This document shows positions 24,876-37,972 of a DNA stretch of 64,000 bases, one piece after another; positions within the stretch are counted from its first letter, which is position 1; every line of letters starts with the position of its first letter. The position numbers were made by a program, and so were the translations under genes. Source of the stretch: a bacterium (GTDB taxonomy: Bacteria > Vulcanimicrobiota > Vulcanimicrobiia > Vulcanimicrobiales > SCRA01). The notes below the pieces were generated by a model. That model saw nothing but the letters and a program-made list of their open reading frames with translations. It was not told the origin of the DNA and did not search any database. The stretch spans positions 62,001-126,000 of the forward strand of contig SCRI01000060.1 of assembly GCA_004298675.1 (NCBI GenBank). Reading direction: 5' to 3'.

Positions 24876-25956
24876 GCTCGGGTAACCTCCTGCAATACCG
24901 TACGATAGAGCGCCGCCGTCGCCTCCGCGGTGCGCTCCCACGTCAACTGCCGTGCCGCCGCCAGCCCGCGGGCGCGCAGCGCCTCGCGCAGCGGCACGTC
25001 GCGCAGCGCGCGCTCGGCCTGCCGGCGCAACTCCCGTGCATCCAGCGCGGAGAACGTCAGCGCCGCCTCACGCAGCGGCCCCGGAACGCTGCGCTCCGAG
25101 GCCACGACGGGCGTCCCAAACGCCATCGCCTCCACCATCGGCAGTCCGAAGCCCTCGACCAGGGCCGGGTGGACGTAGGCGGCTGCCCGCCGGTACAGTG
25201 CGGCCAGCAGCGAACGGTCGACGTTGCCGACGGCGAGCGCGCGCGCGTCGCCCCGCGTGTACTGCTCCAGTCCCCCGGGAACGTCGTCGGCGCCGGTGAT
25301 CACGAGGTCGCACGGCAGGCCCTGCCAGGCTTCGAAGAGTGTGGCCAGGTTCTTATGCTTGCGATGGTTGCCGGCGTAGAACAGGTAGGGGCGTTCCCCG
25401 ATTCCCAGGCTCCGCAGCCGCTCCGCCTCGCCGGCAGACGGCCGCTGCGCCAACTCCAGCATGGCGTCGTCGACCGCCAGCGGAATCACCGCCACCCGCT
25501 CGCGGCGCGCACCCAAGAGCCGTTCGAGCGTCTCCACAGTCGCTTCGTCGTCGGTGACGATACGCCGCGCGCGCGCGGCGTGACGGCGCGTGAAAAGCCG
25601 GTAGTAGGCCAGGATCGTGGGCTTGAACTGCTCGGGAAACTCCAAGTGGATCAGATCGTGGATCGTCAGCAAGAACGGCACGGCCGGCTCGTAGGGCGCG
25701 TAGATCGAGAAGTGATGCATCAACGACGCCTTCAGCGCCAGCGCCGTCAGCGGCACGACCGCCTCCTCGGTGATGCCGAAGTTGGAGCCGCCCACGCGCA
25801 CGGTCTCCGCCTCGGTCTCCAGCGGCTGGTTGACGACCGCCACGATCTTGAGGTCCGGTGCGACGCGTGGAATGCGGCGCGCAAGCTCTCGCACGTAGTG
25901 GCGCATGCCGACGCTGTAGCGGCGCGTAATGCGCGCGTCGAGCACCACCACCGGCT

Positions 25957-25960
<4 letters not shown>
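24872..25960 (-). CDS. GT-B glycosyltransferase family 4/1
   Basis: A 362-residue retaining glycosyltransferase with an N-terminal acceptor domain and a C-terminal Rossmann domain containing EGFGLPMVEAMAFGTPVVAS, the GT4 E-x7-E nucleotide-sugar signature. It should transfer a sugar to an envelope polysaccharide or LPS precursor. I chose ATG at 25960 (MKPVVVLDARITRR) because it overlaps the previous stop by four bases and begins the conserved fold; the frame extends to 26041. Confidence 0.92.
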
Positions 25961-29369
<3,409 letters not shown>

Positions 29370-29374
29370 GCGGA

Positions 29375-30463
29375 TTACGCGATTGAACGATCGCCGGCTG
29401 CTAGGAGCTCCGCCTGTTCGTGCTGCCAGAGCTGCTCGACGAGCTTGCTCATGTCGCCCTCCATAATGCCGCGAATATTCCCGAAGTTCTGATTGAGACG
29501 GTGATCGGTTATGCGATCCTGCGGGAAATTATAGGTGCGGATCTTCTCCGATCGCTCCCCCGTCCCCACTTGACTGCGCCGCAGCGTGCTCCGTTCCTCC
29601 TCCTGCGCGCGTAGTTTACGGTCGAGCAGCGCCGCGCGCAACATGCCCATGGCGCGATCGCGGTTCTGCAACTGCGAGCGCTCCTCTTGGCAGGACACGA
29701 CGATACCGGTGGGTACGTGTGTGATGCGGATCGCCGACTCCGTCTTATTGACGTGTTGCCCCCCCGCCCCCGAACTCTTGTAGGTGTCGATCTGGAGATC
29801 GCGCGGATTGATCTCCACTTCTACCTCGTCGGCCTCCGGCATCACCGCCACGGTCGCCGTGGAGGTGTGGACGCGGCCTTGCGACTCGGTCGCCGGCACG
29901 CGCTGCACGCGATGAACGCCGGACTCGAACTTGAAATGCCGGTACGCGCCCGCACCCTTGACCGCGAACACCGCTTCTTTGTAGCCGCCGGCATCGGCCT
30001 CGGAGATCGAGAGCAGCTCCACGCGGTAGTTCAGACTCTCGGCATAGCGCATGTACATGCGCGTCAACTCAGCGGCAAACAGCGCCGCCTCTTCGCCACC
30101 GGTTCCGGCTCGTACCTCGACGAAGATGCTCTTCTCGTCGTAGGGATCCTTCGGGAGCAGAAGACGGCGCAACTCTCCGCGCAGCGTCTCGATCTGCTCC
30201 TCCAGCTCGTGCACCTCGGTCTGCGCCAGTTCGCGTAACTCGGGATCCACCGTCAAGGCCTGCGCCCCGGCCAGCTGATCCTCGAGCTGCTCGACGCGCC
30301 GGTACGTGGTCACCGGCTCTTCGAGCGTCGCGCGCTCCTTGGTGAGCGCGACGAAGCGCCCCTGATCGGCGGCCATGCCGGGCTCCGCTAGTTCCGCGTC
30401 GATCTCGGTCAAGCGCGCCTCCATTCCGGCGAGGCGCGTGAAGATTCCCTGCTGCTCCATCAT
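29375..30463 (-). CDS. prfA: Peptide chain release factor 1
   Basis: A 362-residue class I release factor with [17 protein letters not shown] bearing the GGQ catalytic loop. Its length and the direct prmC neighbour favour RF1 (UAA/UAG) over RF2, which normally has a programmed frameshift in its message. It lies 54 bases after the rpmE stop. Confidence 0.95.
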   Translation of the reverse strand: MMEQQGIFTRLAGMEARLTEIDAELAEPGMAADQGRFVALTKERATLEEPVTTYRRVEQLEDQLAGAQALTVDPELRELAQTEVHELEEQIETLRGELRRLLLPKDPYDEKSIFVEVRAGTGGEEAALFAAELTRMYMRYAESLNYRVELLSISEADAGGYKEAVFAVKGAGAYRHFKFESGVHRVQRVPATESQGRVHTSTATVAVMPEADEVEVEINPRDLQIDTYKSSGAGGQHVNKTESAIRITHVPTGIVVSCQEERSQLQNRDRAMGMLRAALLDRKLRAQEEERSTLRRSQVGTGERSEKIRTYNFPQDRITDHRLNQNFGNIRGIMEGDMSKLVEQLWQHEQAELLAAGDRSIA

Positions 30464-30517
30464 GCAAACAAAAGCGGGTACGCCTGCGCGAACCCGCTCC
30501 CGCGTCGTGGCATCGCG

Positions 30518-30787
30518 TTACGCGTTGGCCGCCGCGGCCTCCGCCTTCTTCTCCCTACGGGCCTTGGCCTCGGCCTGCTTGGCCTGAGCCTTGGCGACCT
30601 TCTGGTTGAACTTGTCCACGCGGCCCGCGGTATCGACAAACTTCTGCGTACCGGTGTAGAACGGATGGCAGTTGCTGCAGATCTCGACGCTGATCTCGGC
30701 GCGCGTCGAGCCCGTGGTGAACGTATTACCGCAGGCGCAGCGCACGCGCGCCTGGCCGTGCCACGCGGGATGAATCTTCTCTTTCAC
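30518..30787 (-). CDS. rpmE: 50S ribosomal protein L31
   Basis: An 89-residue zinc-binding (C+) L31: the core [23 protein letters not shown] ... [25 protein letters not shown] with four Cys, then a Lys/Ala-rich tail of about 25 residues (longer than usual). The start is GTG with AGAGGG upstream. An open frame to 31186 is not coding. An extended -10 at 30866-30874 lies about 80 bases upstream. rpmE-prfA-prmC is a conserved order. Confidence 0.95.
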   Translation of the reverse strand: MKEKIHPAWHGQARVRCACGNTFTTGSTRAEISVEICSNCHPFYTGTQKFVDTAGRVDKFNQKVAKAQAKQAEAKARREKKAEAAAANA

Positions 30788-30865
30788 GATGCCCTCTAGC
30801 GCGTGCCCGGCGACCGCGCGCGGGACGAAGACTCCCGCCCGTATGGCGACGGATGCACGCAAAAC

Positions 30866-30874
30866 AGTATAGCA
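30866..30874 (-). promoter_or_regulatory. Extended -10 promoter element upstream of rpmE
   Basis: The minus strand reads TGCTATACT: a TGn extension followed by a TATAAT-like box. No -35 is evident. It is very similar to the element upstream of corC (TGCTATAGT). Confidence 0.45.
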
Positions 30875-30940
30875 TGGGGCCGCAATGCCCCCGTGCGAAG
30901 CAGGCAGGCCGCTCTTCCGGGGCCGCGAAGCACCGTGCCC

Positions 30941-31459
30941 ATGTCTCGATCGCGCCTCATGCTCGTGCTCTTCTTGGGCGGCGCTACCGCCCTGGCGCTG
31001 GCCCAGGCCCGCGCCGCCGGAACCGCCGCGCCTGCTGCCGCCGTCACGGCGGCGGCCACCGCTACGCCCACGCCCGGTGTCTCGCTCGATCTCTCCGGCA
31101 TTGCCGCAACCGACGTCAGCGGCGTCTGGGAGGTTGCCCACGAGGAGAACAGCGGACGCACCAGCTACACGCACTTGCGCCTGCACCAGAAAGGCACCAG
31201 CCTGCAGGGTGATTGGTTGGCCACCAACGGCAAAGCCTACCCGCTCGGCGGCAGCGTCGACGGCAACGTCATGAAGCTCGAGATCCAGGGCCCCAGCGGT
31301 ACCATCACCGTTCAGGCGCAGCTGGATCCGCCTGCCAACATGGTGGGCCTCTTCCTGGAACCGGGCGGGAAGCGTACGGTCTTCACCGCCGACAATCAGG
31401 CCAAATACACCCCGCAGCCGGAGTCCACGGACAACGGCGAGGTCAGCTTACCGCACTGA
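30941..31459 (+). CDS. Secreted hypothetical protein (beta-rich)
   Basis: A 172-residue protein with a signal peptide ([14 protein letters not shown]..., cleavage near residue 22), an Ala/Thr/Pro linker (about 25-50) and a beta-rich domain with the pattern [11 protein letters not shown]...[41 protein letters not shown]. That pattern resembles small lipocalin-like or carbohydrate-binding beta-sandwiches, but I do not recognise a named family. It is divergent from rpmE and convergent with leuD, ending ten bases from its stop. Confidence 0.75.
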   Translation: MSRSRLMLVLFLGGATALALAQARAAGTAAPAAAVTAAATATPTPGVSLDLSGIAATDVSGVWEVAHEENSGRTSYTHLRLHQKGTSLQGDWLATNGKAYPLGGSVDGNVMKLEIQGPSGTITVQAQLDPPANMVGLFLEPGGKRTVFTADNQAKYTPQPESTDNGEVSLPH

Positions 31460-31469
31460 CCTGCCAACG

Positions 31470-31979
31470 CTAGCGGCGCGCCGCGGCGCGCTCGCGCAGA
31501 CGTTGCTCCACGTACGGGCGCAATCCGCCCGCGTCGACGAGCGCGCGCATGAACGGCGGCAGCGCATGCGCGGTGTAGTGCGTGCCTTTGCTGACGTTCT
31601 CGATCGTGCCCGTGGCCGGATCGACCCGCACTTCGTCGCCCGCGCTGATACCGTCTACCGCCTCCGGGCATTCGAAGACGGGCAGTCCGATATTGAGCGA
31701 GTTGCGGTAGAAGATGCGCGCGAAGCTCTTGGCGATAACGGCTGAGACGCCGGCGCCTTTGATCGCGATCGGCGCATGCTCGCGCGAGGAGCCACAGCCG
31801 AAGTTGGTCTGAGCGACGATGAAGTCGCCCGGCTTCACCGTCGTCGCGAAGTTCTTGTCGAGATCCTCCAGCGCGTGCTTACCCAACTCGGCCGGATCGG
31901 TCAAATTGCAGTAACGCCCGGGAATGATGACGTCGGTATCGACGTTCTTGCCGTACGTGAACGCGTGTCCTTGCAGCAT
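31470..31979 (-). CDS. leuD: 3-isopropylmalate dehydratase small subunit
   Basis: A 169-residue aconitase swivel-domain subunit ([54 protein letters not shown]). With leuC it isomerises 2- to 3-isopropylmalate in leucine synthesis. The short length matches the archaeal-type small subunit, and relatives also make homoaconitase or citraconate hydratase. TTAGGAG precedes the ATG. It lies eight bases after leuC. Confidence 0.92.
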   Translation of the reverse strand: MLQGHAFTYGKNVDTDVIIPGRYCNLTDPAELGKHALEDLDKNFATTVKPGDFIVAQTNFGCGSSREHAPIAIKGAGVSAVIAKSFARIFYRNSLNIGLPVFECPEAVDGISAGDEVRVDPATGTIENVSKGTHYTAHALPPFMRALVDAGGLRPYVEQRLRERAAARR

Positions 31980-31987
31980 AATGGCTC

Positions 31988-33274
31988 CTAACGTGTGGCC
32001 GGCTCGAGCGTCAGCGAGCGCGGGTCGGTGATGCTTCCGAAGAGAGCGCTGGCGGCGCACGTCGCCGGCGAGGCCAAATAGATGGAAGCCTCAGGCGAAC
32101 CCATACGGCCGACGAAGTTGCGGTTGGTGGTCGAGATGCAGACCTCGCCCGCCCCCAAGGTCCCCATATGGCCGCCGAAACAGGCTCCGCAGCCGGGGGT
32201 GTTGACGGCGCAGCCGGCTGCGGCCAGCGCACCGAGGATGCCCTCCTCCGCGGCTTGGATGTAGACGCGCTGCGAACCAGGGTTGACGATCACGCGGACG
32301 CTCTCCGCCACGCGCTTGCCTTTGAGGATGTGCGCGACCTCGCGCAGGTCCTCGATGCGGCCGTTGGTGCAGGAACCGATGAAGACCTGATCGACTTTCA
32401 CGCCCACGCACTGCGTGACCGGTACCGTGTTCTCCGGCGAGTGCGGCATGGCAACGGTGGGAACCAGCGCCGAGGCGTCGATCTCGATGACGCGCTCGTA
32501 GTGCGCGTCGGGATCGCTGAAGACGGGCTCGAAGGCGCGCGTCGTCCGCTCGCGCACGTACGCGAACGTCTTCTCGTCGGGCGCGATGATGCCGTTCTTG
32601 GCGCCTGCCTCCACGGCCATGTTGGCCATCGTCAAGCGTCCGGTGATCGACATCGCGTCGATCGTCTCGCCGGTGAACTCGATGGCCTGATAGGTCGCGC
32701 CGTCGATGCCGCCGAGCATGCGGATCGTATGCAGCATCAAATCCTTGGCATACACGAACGGCTCCAGCGCGCCATGGTAGACGACCTTCACGCTCTGCGG
32801 CACCTTCAGCCAGACCTCGCCCAAGCAGAACGCCGCCGAGATGTCCGTCGATCCCATGCCGGTGGCGAAGGCTCCCAGCGCGCCGTACGTGCACGTGTGC
32901 GAATCGCCGCCGACGATCAACTCACCGGGCGCGATCAAGCCCTCCTCGGGCAGCACCACGTGCTCGATACCGCCCTTGCCCACGTCGAAGATATGCGTGA
33001 CGTTCTGCTCGTGGGCCCAGCGCACCATGCTCGCGGCGATCTCGGCGCTGCGCGGGTCCTTCGCCGGCACGAAGTGGTCCGCCACCAGCGCGATCTTCTC
33101 GGGATCGAAGACGCGTCCGGCGCCCTCGACGCGATGAAACTCTTTGATCGCAACGGCCGCGGAGAGCTCGTTGGCCAAGACGAGATCCACGTTGGCATTG
33201 ATGATCTCGCCAGGGGTGACGCGCTCGACACCGGCGTGCTTGGCGAGAATCTTCTCGGTAATCGTCATGCCCAT
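31988..33274 (-). CDS. leuC: 3-isopropylmalate dehydratase large subunit
   Basis: A 428-residue aconitase-family large subunit with the 4Fe-4S cysteines in FIGSCTNG and the pair in PGCGACFGGH, plus DSHTCTYGALG. Its 428-residue length is of the shorter archaeal/thermophile type. ATG at 33274 (MGMTITEKILAKHAG) is preceded by GGGGAG; ATG 33268 is possible. The other leucine pathway genes are not in the window. Confidence 0.93.
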   Translation of the reverse strand: MGMTITEKILAKHAGVERVTPGEIINANVDLVLANELSAAVAIKEFHRVEGAGRVFDPEKIALVADHFVPAKDPRSAEIAASMVRWAHEQNVTHIFDVGKGGIEHVVLPEEGLIAPGELIVGGDSHTCTYGALGAFATGMGSTDISAAFCLGEVWLKVPQSVKVVYHGALEPFVYAKDLMLHTIRMLGGIDGATYQAIEFTGETIDAMSITGRLTMANMAVEAGAKNGIIAPDEKTFAYVRERTTRAFEPVFSDPDAHYERVIEIDASALVPTVAMPHSPENTVPVTQCVGVKVDQVFIGSCTNGRIEDLREVAHILKGKRVAESVRVIVNPGSQRVYIQAAEEGILGALAAAGCAVNTPGCGACFGGHMGTLGAGEVCISTTNRNFVGRMGSPEASIYLASPATCAASALFGSITDPRSLTLEPATR

Positions 33275-33354
33275 CTCAAACGTACTCCCCACTCGTTTCC
33301 AGGGCACTCGCCCCGGTTTACGGCCCACACGGGCGATGCCGGAGACGCTACGCG

Positions 33355-34197
33355 TCAGCGCTGATTTTCCCTCTTTCCGGCAAGACGTTCCGTTATTTGG
33401 TCCAGTCGATCCCAGAGGCGATACGATCCGTCCCGCTCCAGCATCTGGACCTCCACGCCAAACAATTCAGACATGCGCTGCTCCGTCAACATCGCCGTCT
33501 TGGGTCCGTCGGCGGCGATGCCGCCGGCGCTCAATAACACCACGCGGTCGATCTCCGGCACGACGTCGGCGAGCTGGTGCGTCACCAGCACGATCCCTAA
33601 CCCCGAGCGTGCCAGGGCACTCATGACCGAACGCAGTTCCCGCTGCGCGCGCAGATCCAAACTCGTGCTGGGCTCGTCGAACAGCAGCGCGCGCGGTTCG
33701 TGTACCAGCGCACGCGCGATCAGCACGCGGCGCCCTTCGCCCGATGACATCTCCCCAAGTGGGCGCGCGGCCAAGTGACCGGCATCCAAACGCTCGAGGG
33801 CGTGCAGCGCCCGCGCGCGCATCTCCCGGCTGATCTCGACGCGCGCGCCCACCCCCACGCTGGCGAAGAAACCGGAGAGCACCACCTCCAGGCCGCTCGT
33901 GTTCTCGCGCTGCGCGGCAGCGAGATCGTTGGAGACGATGCCCAGCAGCGTGCGCAGTTCGAAGACGTTCCAACGCTCCAATCCGAAGATCGAAAGATGC
34001 GAACCGGCGCGTGCCAACGGATAGCACTCGCGCGTGATCGTCTTGATCAACGTGGACTTGCCGCTGCCGTTGGGCCCGAGGATGGCGACGCGTTCCCCGT
34101 CCTCGATGCGCAGCGTCACGTCACGCAGCGCCAGGTGCCGCCCGCGCATGACCGAGACGCGCTGCAGATCGATGAGAGCCGGCGGGCGTTGTTCCAT
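33355..34197 (-). CDS. ABC transporter ATP-binding protein (YlmA/ModF-like)
   Basis: A 280-residue ATPase with Walker A GPNGSGKST, an unusual signature MSSGEGRR, Walker B ALLFDEPSTSLDL and switch His LVTHQ. The sequence TRECYPLARAGSHLSIFGLERWNVFELRTLLGIVS matches the YlmA/ModF-like group of stand-alone ATPases. No permease gene adjoins it, so its partner is unknown. Confidence 0.9.
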   Translation of the reverse strand: MEQRPPALIDLQRVSVMRGRHLALRDVTLRIEDGERVAILGPNGSGKSTLIKTITRECYPLARAGSHLSIFGLERWNVFELRTLLGIVSNDLAAAQRENTSGLEVVLSGFFASVGVGARVEISREMRARALHALERLDAGHLAARPLGEMSSGEGRRVLIARALVHEPRALLFDEPSTSLDLRAQRELRSVMSALARSGLGIVLVTHQLADVVPEIDRVVLLSAGGIAADGPKTAMLTEQRMSELFGVEVQMLERDGSYRLWDRLDQITERLAGKRENQR

Positions 34198-34258
34198 GAT
34201 AGCCCAAGATACGCGCCCGGACGCCGCTCCACCGCTCCGCTCCTCGAAAGACGAAGGA

Positions 34259-35398
34259 CTACGGCCAGGGAATCGCCGTCGTGAGCAGAGCGCGCCACGC
34301 CGGAGCGACGGTGCCGCCGGCGGCCATGTCGCGCTCCAACAGCAGGCGCGCGTGCGGCGTCAGCATCAGCGCCCCCGTCAGCGCCAGCGCGCGCTGCTGC
34401 ACCGGATTTGCCACCGCGTCGTAGCGCAGCGAGAGGTAACCGTGCGGCCCAGGGCGGTAGAGCAGCATACCGTAGCCGCCGGAACTGCCCAGCGGTGAAC
34501 CATGGCCGTCCACGTCGCTGTCGTGGCCGAAGAGCTGCTCGCCCCAGAACTCCCACTTGGCGCGTCTTATACTCAGCGTGGCGCCGTCACGCCGGTAGAC
34601 GTCCGAGAAATCCGCGGCCCTCACTGGGGCGATCGTGCGCACCCCGCCCACGTGCTCCAAGCCCAGCGTCAGCACGCCCACGTCGTGCCGCACGAAGAGC
34701 GCGATCTCGGGGGCCGCCGCACGCGTGGTATATCCTAGCGGCAGCGGAGCGCCGCCGTACGCGGCACCGTGGAACTCGCCGCGATCGACGGCCGCCGCCA
34801 GATACCACGCCCCTACGTGCCGCTCCGCCTCCAACCCGAGACGCGGCTGCTGCAGCGCCAGGTCGTCATGGCCCGCGGTCATGGCGTAGATGGCGTACGG
34901 TGTCGCCGCGATCAGGCGCTGCTGCGGCGACTGCTGGAGCGGCAACTCGAAGAGCCCGGCACGGTAGAGCACGCTGCTGCGCTCGTTGTAGCTGGCAAGA
35001 TAGCCGAGAAAGAGTCCTGCCGGTCCGCCGCCCGCACCGAGATTCTCATGCACGAAGGCCTCGACCCGCCCGAGCTCCAGCGCCCCCAGCACGACGCCGC
35101 CGCCGGTGGTCCGGCGGGTGTCAGGCGGAGCGACGCTGCTCTGATACATCTCCTGGTAGCGCACGGCAAGCGGTAGCGCCGCATGCTTGGGGAGCGTTAG
35201 GCGGTAGCCGTGTTCGCGGAAGGCGCGCCCGAACGCGTTGAGCTCCGGCAGCACCGAATGACAGGTCGTGCACGCAAGGCCATAGCGCTGTGCGAAGATC
35301 GGCACGGCGCCGGCGGGGGCCTGCAGCAGCGCGAGCACGGCGCAGAGCGCAAGGGCGGCCGGCACGAGCGCGGCGGCGCGCGTGCGTTTACTTGACAA
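34259..35398 (-). CDS. Exported heme-motif (CxxCH) protein with predicted beta-barrel domain
   Basis: A 379-residue exported protein: signal peptide (about 1-30), then one cytochrome c motif CTTCH in PIFAQRYGLACTTCHSVLPELNAFGRAFREHGY. The remaining 300 residues are strand-rich with alternating polar and aromatic residues (YGMLLYRPGPHGYLSLRYD), suggesting an outer-membrane-barrel-like region. I recognise the N-terminal pattern from other uncharacterised proteins. TTG at 35398 is the likely start: GAGGTG lies six bases upstream and the codon overlaps the cupredoxin stop region. It sits with a cupredoxin, a TPR protein and a two-component system, so a redox role is inferred. Confidence 0.8.
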   Translation of the reverse strand: MSSKRTRAAALVPAALALCAVLALLQAPAGAVPIFAQRYGLACTTCHSVLPELNAFGRAFREHGYRLTLPKHAALPLAVRYQEMYQSSVAPPDTRRTTGGGVVLGALELGRVEAFVHENLGAGGGPAGLFLGYLASYNERSSVLYRAGLFELPLQQSPQQRLIAATPYAIYAMTAGHDDLALQQPRLGLEAERHVGAWYLAAAVDRGEFHGAAYGGAPLPLGYTTRAAAPEIALFVRHDVGVLTLGLEHVGGVRTIAPVRAADFSDVYRRDGATLSIRRAKWEFWGEQLFGHDSDVDGHGSPLGSSGGYGMLLYRPGPHGYLSLRYDAVANPVQQRALALTGALMLTPHARLLLERDMAAGGTVAPAWRALLTTAIPWP

Positions 35399-35858
35399 CG
35401 AGCACACCTCGCATCGGGCTCCCGTAGTGAAAGAAGCAGCCGTAGAGATAGGCGCCGGGAGCATCCGCCGTCAACGGCTGCGACGAGGCGCCGGGCTGCA
35501 GCTCTCCGCTGCTCCATTGCCCCTGGCTCAGGCGGGCGCCGCTAGGCTGCAACGCGGCAAGCGTGAAGGGGCTAGCGGCGGGGAACGTGCCTCCGGTGAT
35601 GGCGCTGGCCGTATGCGGGAAGCCCTCACTGTTGTGAAAGACGATCACCGTTCCGACCGCCACCGTGGCTGGATTGGGCGCGTAACCAGCCAGCACGCCG
35701 AAGGTCCCCTGCAGGGGTCCGTTGGCGCCGAGGTTCAGGTCGACGCGCTGTACGGGCACCCCCACCGGCACCGTCGCCGAACTCGACGTCGCCGGCTGCG
35801 CGTTGGGGGTGCAGGCGACACTCGCAACCGTGGCCGCGACGAGCAACAGCCAGCGCAT
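35388..35858 (-). CDS. Cupredoxin-like copper protein (lipoprotein)
   Basis: A 156-residue lipoprotein precursor with lipobox VASVAC (Cys 16). The C-terminal half has type 1 copper ligands: His in GFPHTAS and the Cys-x2-His-x4-Met cluster in YGCFFHYGSPMRG (normal cupredoxins have a slightly shorter His-Met spacing). It probably shuttles electrons or copper in the periplasm. It overlaps the next gene by ten bases. Confidence 0.88.
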   Translation of the reverse strand: MRWLLLVAATVASVACTPNAQPATSSSATVPVGVPVQRVDLNLGANGPLQGTFGVLAGYAPNPATVAVGTVIVFHNSEGFPHTASAITGGTFPAASPFTLAALQPSGARLSQGQWSSGELQPGASSQPLTADAPGAYLYGCFFHYGSPMRGVLVVK

Positions 35859-35859
35859 C

Positions 35860-36675
35860 TCAGCGTCCCCCCAGCCGCGCCAGGACGTCGTCGCACAGCA
35901 GGCGCATGGCCGGATCGGTGGTCAGCTTACGCGCCGCGGCGTAGGCGCGCGCCGCCTCTCCACGATCTCCGGCGCGCAAGGCGATGCTGCCCAGCAGAAA
36001 GTAACCTTTGGCGAAACCCGGCGCTAGCGTCAGGGCATGCCGGGCCTCGACTCGCGCTTCGTCGAGCCGCCCGACGCGCAGTAACGCCAAGCCCAAATTG
36101 TAGCGCACCGAGGCCACGTTCCCGTTCCCCGGCAGCAGCGCTGCAAAGGCGTTGACGGCGACGTCGTAGGCGCCACCGCGTAACGCTGCAAAGCCCTCCT
36201 GATAGCGCGCCAACGCCGAGTCAGGGGCGCTGGCGCGGAGCGCTCGTGCGTCTCGTTGCGCCTCCAGGTACTGGCCGCGCTGCAGATCCACGAAGATCAG
36301 CCCCAACCACGCCGGGAGAATTCCGGGATCGCGTGTCAGCGCGGTGTCGAAAGCGTGCGCCGCCTCGTCGTAGCGCGCCGTACGCGCGAGGACCAGGCCC
36401 AAGTCGTAGTACGCCGTAGAGCCCTGCGGCTCGTCCGGATCGCGCGCGATGGCGGAGCGGAACTTCGCCTCGGCCCCGGCCAGATCGCGGCGGGCGTAGA
36501 GCGCGAAGCCTTGGTTGATCTCCTCGAAGGCGCGCCGCGTCTGCGCTTGATGTCCAAGATCGAGCGGCTGGTGCCCTCCAGGCCCGGGCGGCGGCGTCTC
36601 CGTCCCGTAGGTTTGCGCACCGGCGGGGGCCGCCAGGAGCGCCGCCAAGATGAGGGCGGGCACCGCCATCCTCAT
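35860..36675 (-). CDS. Secreted TPR-repeat protein
   Basis: A 271-residue protein with a signal peptide (about 1-25) and four or five tetratricopeptide repeats (for example SALARYQEGFAALRGGAYDVAVNAFAALLPGNGNVASVRYNLGLALLRVGRLDEARVEARHALTLAP spans two). It is a likely periplasmic scaffold. ATG at 36675 overlaps the previous stop. The cupredoxin gene starts two bases after its stop. Confidence 0.88.
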   Translation of the reverse strand: MRMAVPALILAALLAAPAGAQTYGTETPPPGPGGHQPLDLGHQAQTRRAFEEINQGFALYARRDLAGAEAKFRSAIARDPDEPQGSTAYYDLGLVLARTARYDEAAHAFDTALTRDPGILPAWLGLIFVDLQRGQYLEAQRDARALRASAPDSALARYQEGFAALRGGAYDVAVNAFAALLPGNGNVASVRYNLGLALLRVGRLDEARVEARHALTLAPGFAKGYFLLGSIALRAGDRGEAARAYAAARKLTTDPAMRLLCDDVLARLGGR

Positions 36676-36947
36676 GGTCGCGGGCTCTCGCCCGGCGGCT
36701 GGTTCGGGAACACGGGATCGAGCGTCGGGGACTCCGCCTCCAACTGGGGCCAGCAATCCCAAGCCTTGCGCCCGGCCGCCGAGATCGGACCCAGCAGAGC
36801 ATGGCCGGAAGGCTCCGCAGTCAAGCCACGCTCGGCGGCTGCCCAACCCGTGGGAGCCGGGGCGGAGCCGACGGCGCGTGCGGCAACCGCCACCCCGCCT
36901 GCGAGGAGGGCGGCAAGCAGAGCCACGAGCGTAAGATAACGGGCCAT
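36672..36947 (-). CDS. Small exported hypothetical protein
   Basis: A 91-residue protein with an N-terminal hydrophobic segment (MARYLTLVALLAALLAGGVAVAA) that is a signal peptide or anchor, then a short domain with one Cys (AWDCWPQ) and a Pro/Glu-rich tail. I do not recognise it. TTAGGAG sits five bases before the ATG, and its stop overlaps the TPR start by four bases, which argues it is real. Confidence 0.65.
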   Translation of the reverse strand: MARYLTLVALLAALLAGGVAVAARAVGSAPAPTGWAAAERGLTAEPSGHALLGPISAAGRKAWDCWPQLEAESPTLDPVFPNQPPGESPRP

Positions 36948-36994
36948 CGTCACTCCTAACCTAGCCGCGGAGTATGCGGAGACCCTGAAGGCCG

Positions 36995-37972
36995 CTAGGC
37001 CGTGCGTATGGGGAGGCGCAAGGTGAAGACCGAGCCACACCCTGCCTCACTGCGCACCTCGATCGAGCCGCGGTGCGCCGCGGCGATCCAACGGCAGATG
37101 GCCAAGCCCAGGCCCGCGCCAGCCTCGCCGTTCACGCTAAGGCTCACGAACGGCTCGAAGATCTCGGCCAGCCGTTCGCGTGGGATCCCGCTCCCGCTAT
37201 CGCGCACCTCGAGCGTCGCCTCCCCGCGTGCGGGGCGCGCCGCGATCTCGATCGCTCCCCCGGGCGGCGTAGCGCGCAGCGCGTTGCTGACGAGATTTCC
37301 CACCAGTTCCAGAAGCCGCTCGCGGTCCCCGGTGACCAGCGTGAACGCGCCCTCCTCGCGCCGCAGGCCGACGCCGCGCGCCTGCGCCTGACCCGTGAAG
37401 CGGCGCACGGTTGTCGCCACCACGTCCTGAAGGTCAACCGGCTCGCTGGCCACGCTCACGCCGCTGGCCGGGCGCGCGAGGGTGAGGAGATCTCCGGCCA
37501 GGCGCGCCATCCGCCGCGCCTCCTCCAATACCCGCTCCAGCGCCGGCGCCGCCTCCTCCGGGCGCCCGTCGCGCAGAGCCACCTCCGCCTCCGCGGCAAT
37601 CACCGCGATGGGCGTGCGCAACTCGTGCGACGCCTGTGCCGCGAAACGCCGCTGCAGCTCCAAGGACTGCGCCAGCGGCGCCACTGCCATGCGCCCTAGC
37701 GCATACGCCGCCGCCGCCGCCGCCACCAGAATCGGCACGTTGGAAGCGACGATCCCCACGAACAACGATCGCGAGTAGGCGCGCACGGCCGCGTCGCCCA
37801 GCGGCGTGCCGGACAACTCCGCGAGCTGATCGCGTTGGCTGCCCAGTGCAACGAGATAGAACGCGGCGTCTGCGGCCAGCAGCACCAGCAGCAAACTCAA
37901 GCCGCTCCAGAGCGCCACGCGCAATGCCGCGGCGCGCGCGCCGCGATCCGCCGTGCTACTCTGCGCCGCCAC
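36995..37972 (-). CDS. Two-component sensor histidine kinase
   Basis: A 325-residue HisKA/HATPase_c kinase with two N-terminal membrane helices (about 15-40 and 72-95) flanking a short extracytoplasmic loop of roughly 30 residues. The H-box is SHELRTP (about residue 115), the N-box GNLVSNALRA, and the G-boxes DSGSGIP and GAGLGLAI. The small sensing loop suggests the kinase detects a membrane or intracellular cue, or a partner protein. It overlaps the response regulator by 17 bases. Confidence 0.94.
   Translation of the reverse strand: MAAQSSTADRGARAAALRVALWSGLSLLLVLLAADAAFYLVALGSQRDQLAELSGTPLGDAAVRAYSRSLFVGIVASNVPILVAAAAAAYALGRMAVAPLAQSLELQRRFAAQASHELRTPIAVIAAEAEVALRDGRPEEAAPALERVLEEARRMARLAGDLLTLARPASGVSVASEPVDLQDVVATTVRRFTGQAQARGVGLRREEGAFTLVTGDRERLLELVGNLVSNALRATPPGGAIEIAARPARGEATLEVRDSGSGIPRERLAEIFEPFVSLSVNGEAGAGLGLAICRWIAAAHRGSIEVRSEAGCGSVFTLRLPIRTA

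Noticed and set aside
31460..31469. Bidirectional terminator between the convergent 30941-31459 gene and leuD
   Set aside because: Only ten bases separate the stops and no hairpin with a T-run is visible.
32168..33364. 398-codon plus frame opposite leuC
   Set aside because: A composition artefact of leuC; no family resemblance.
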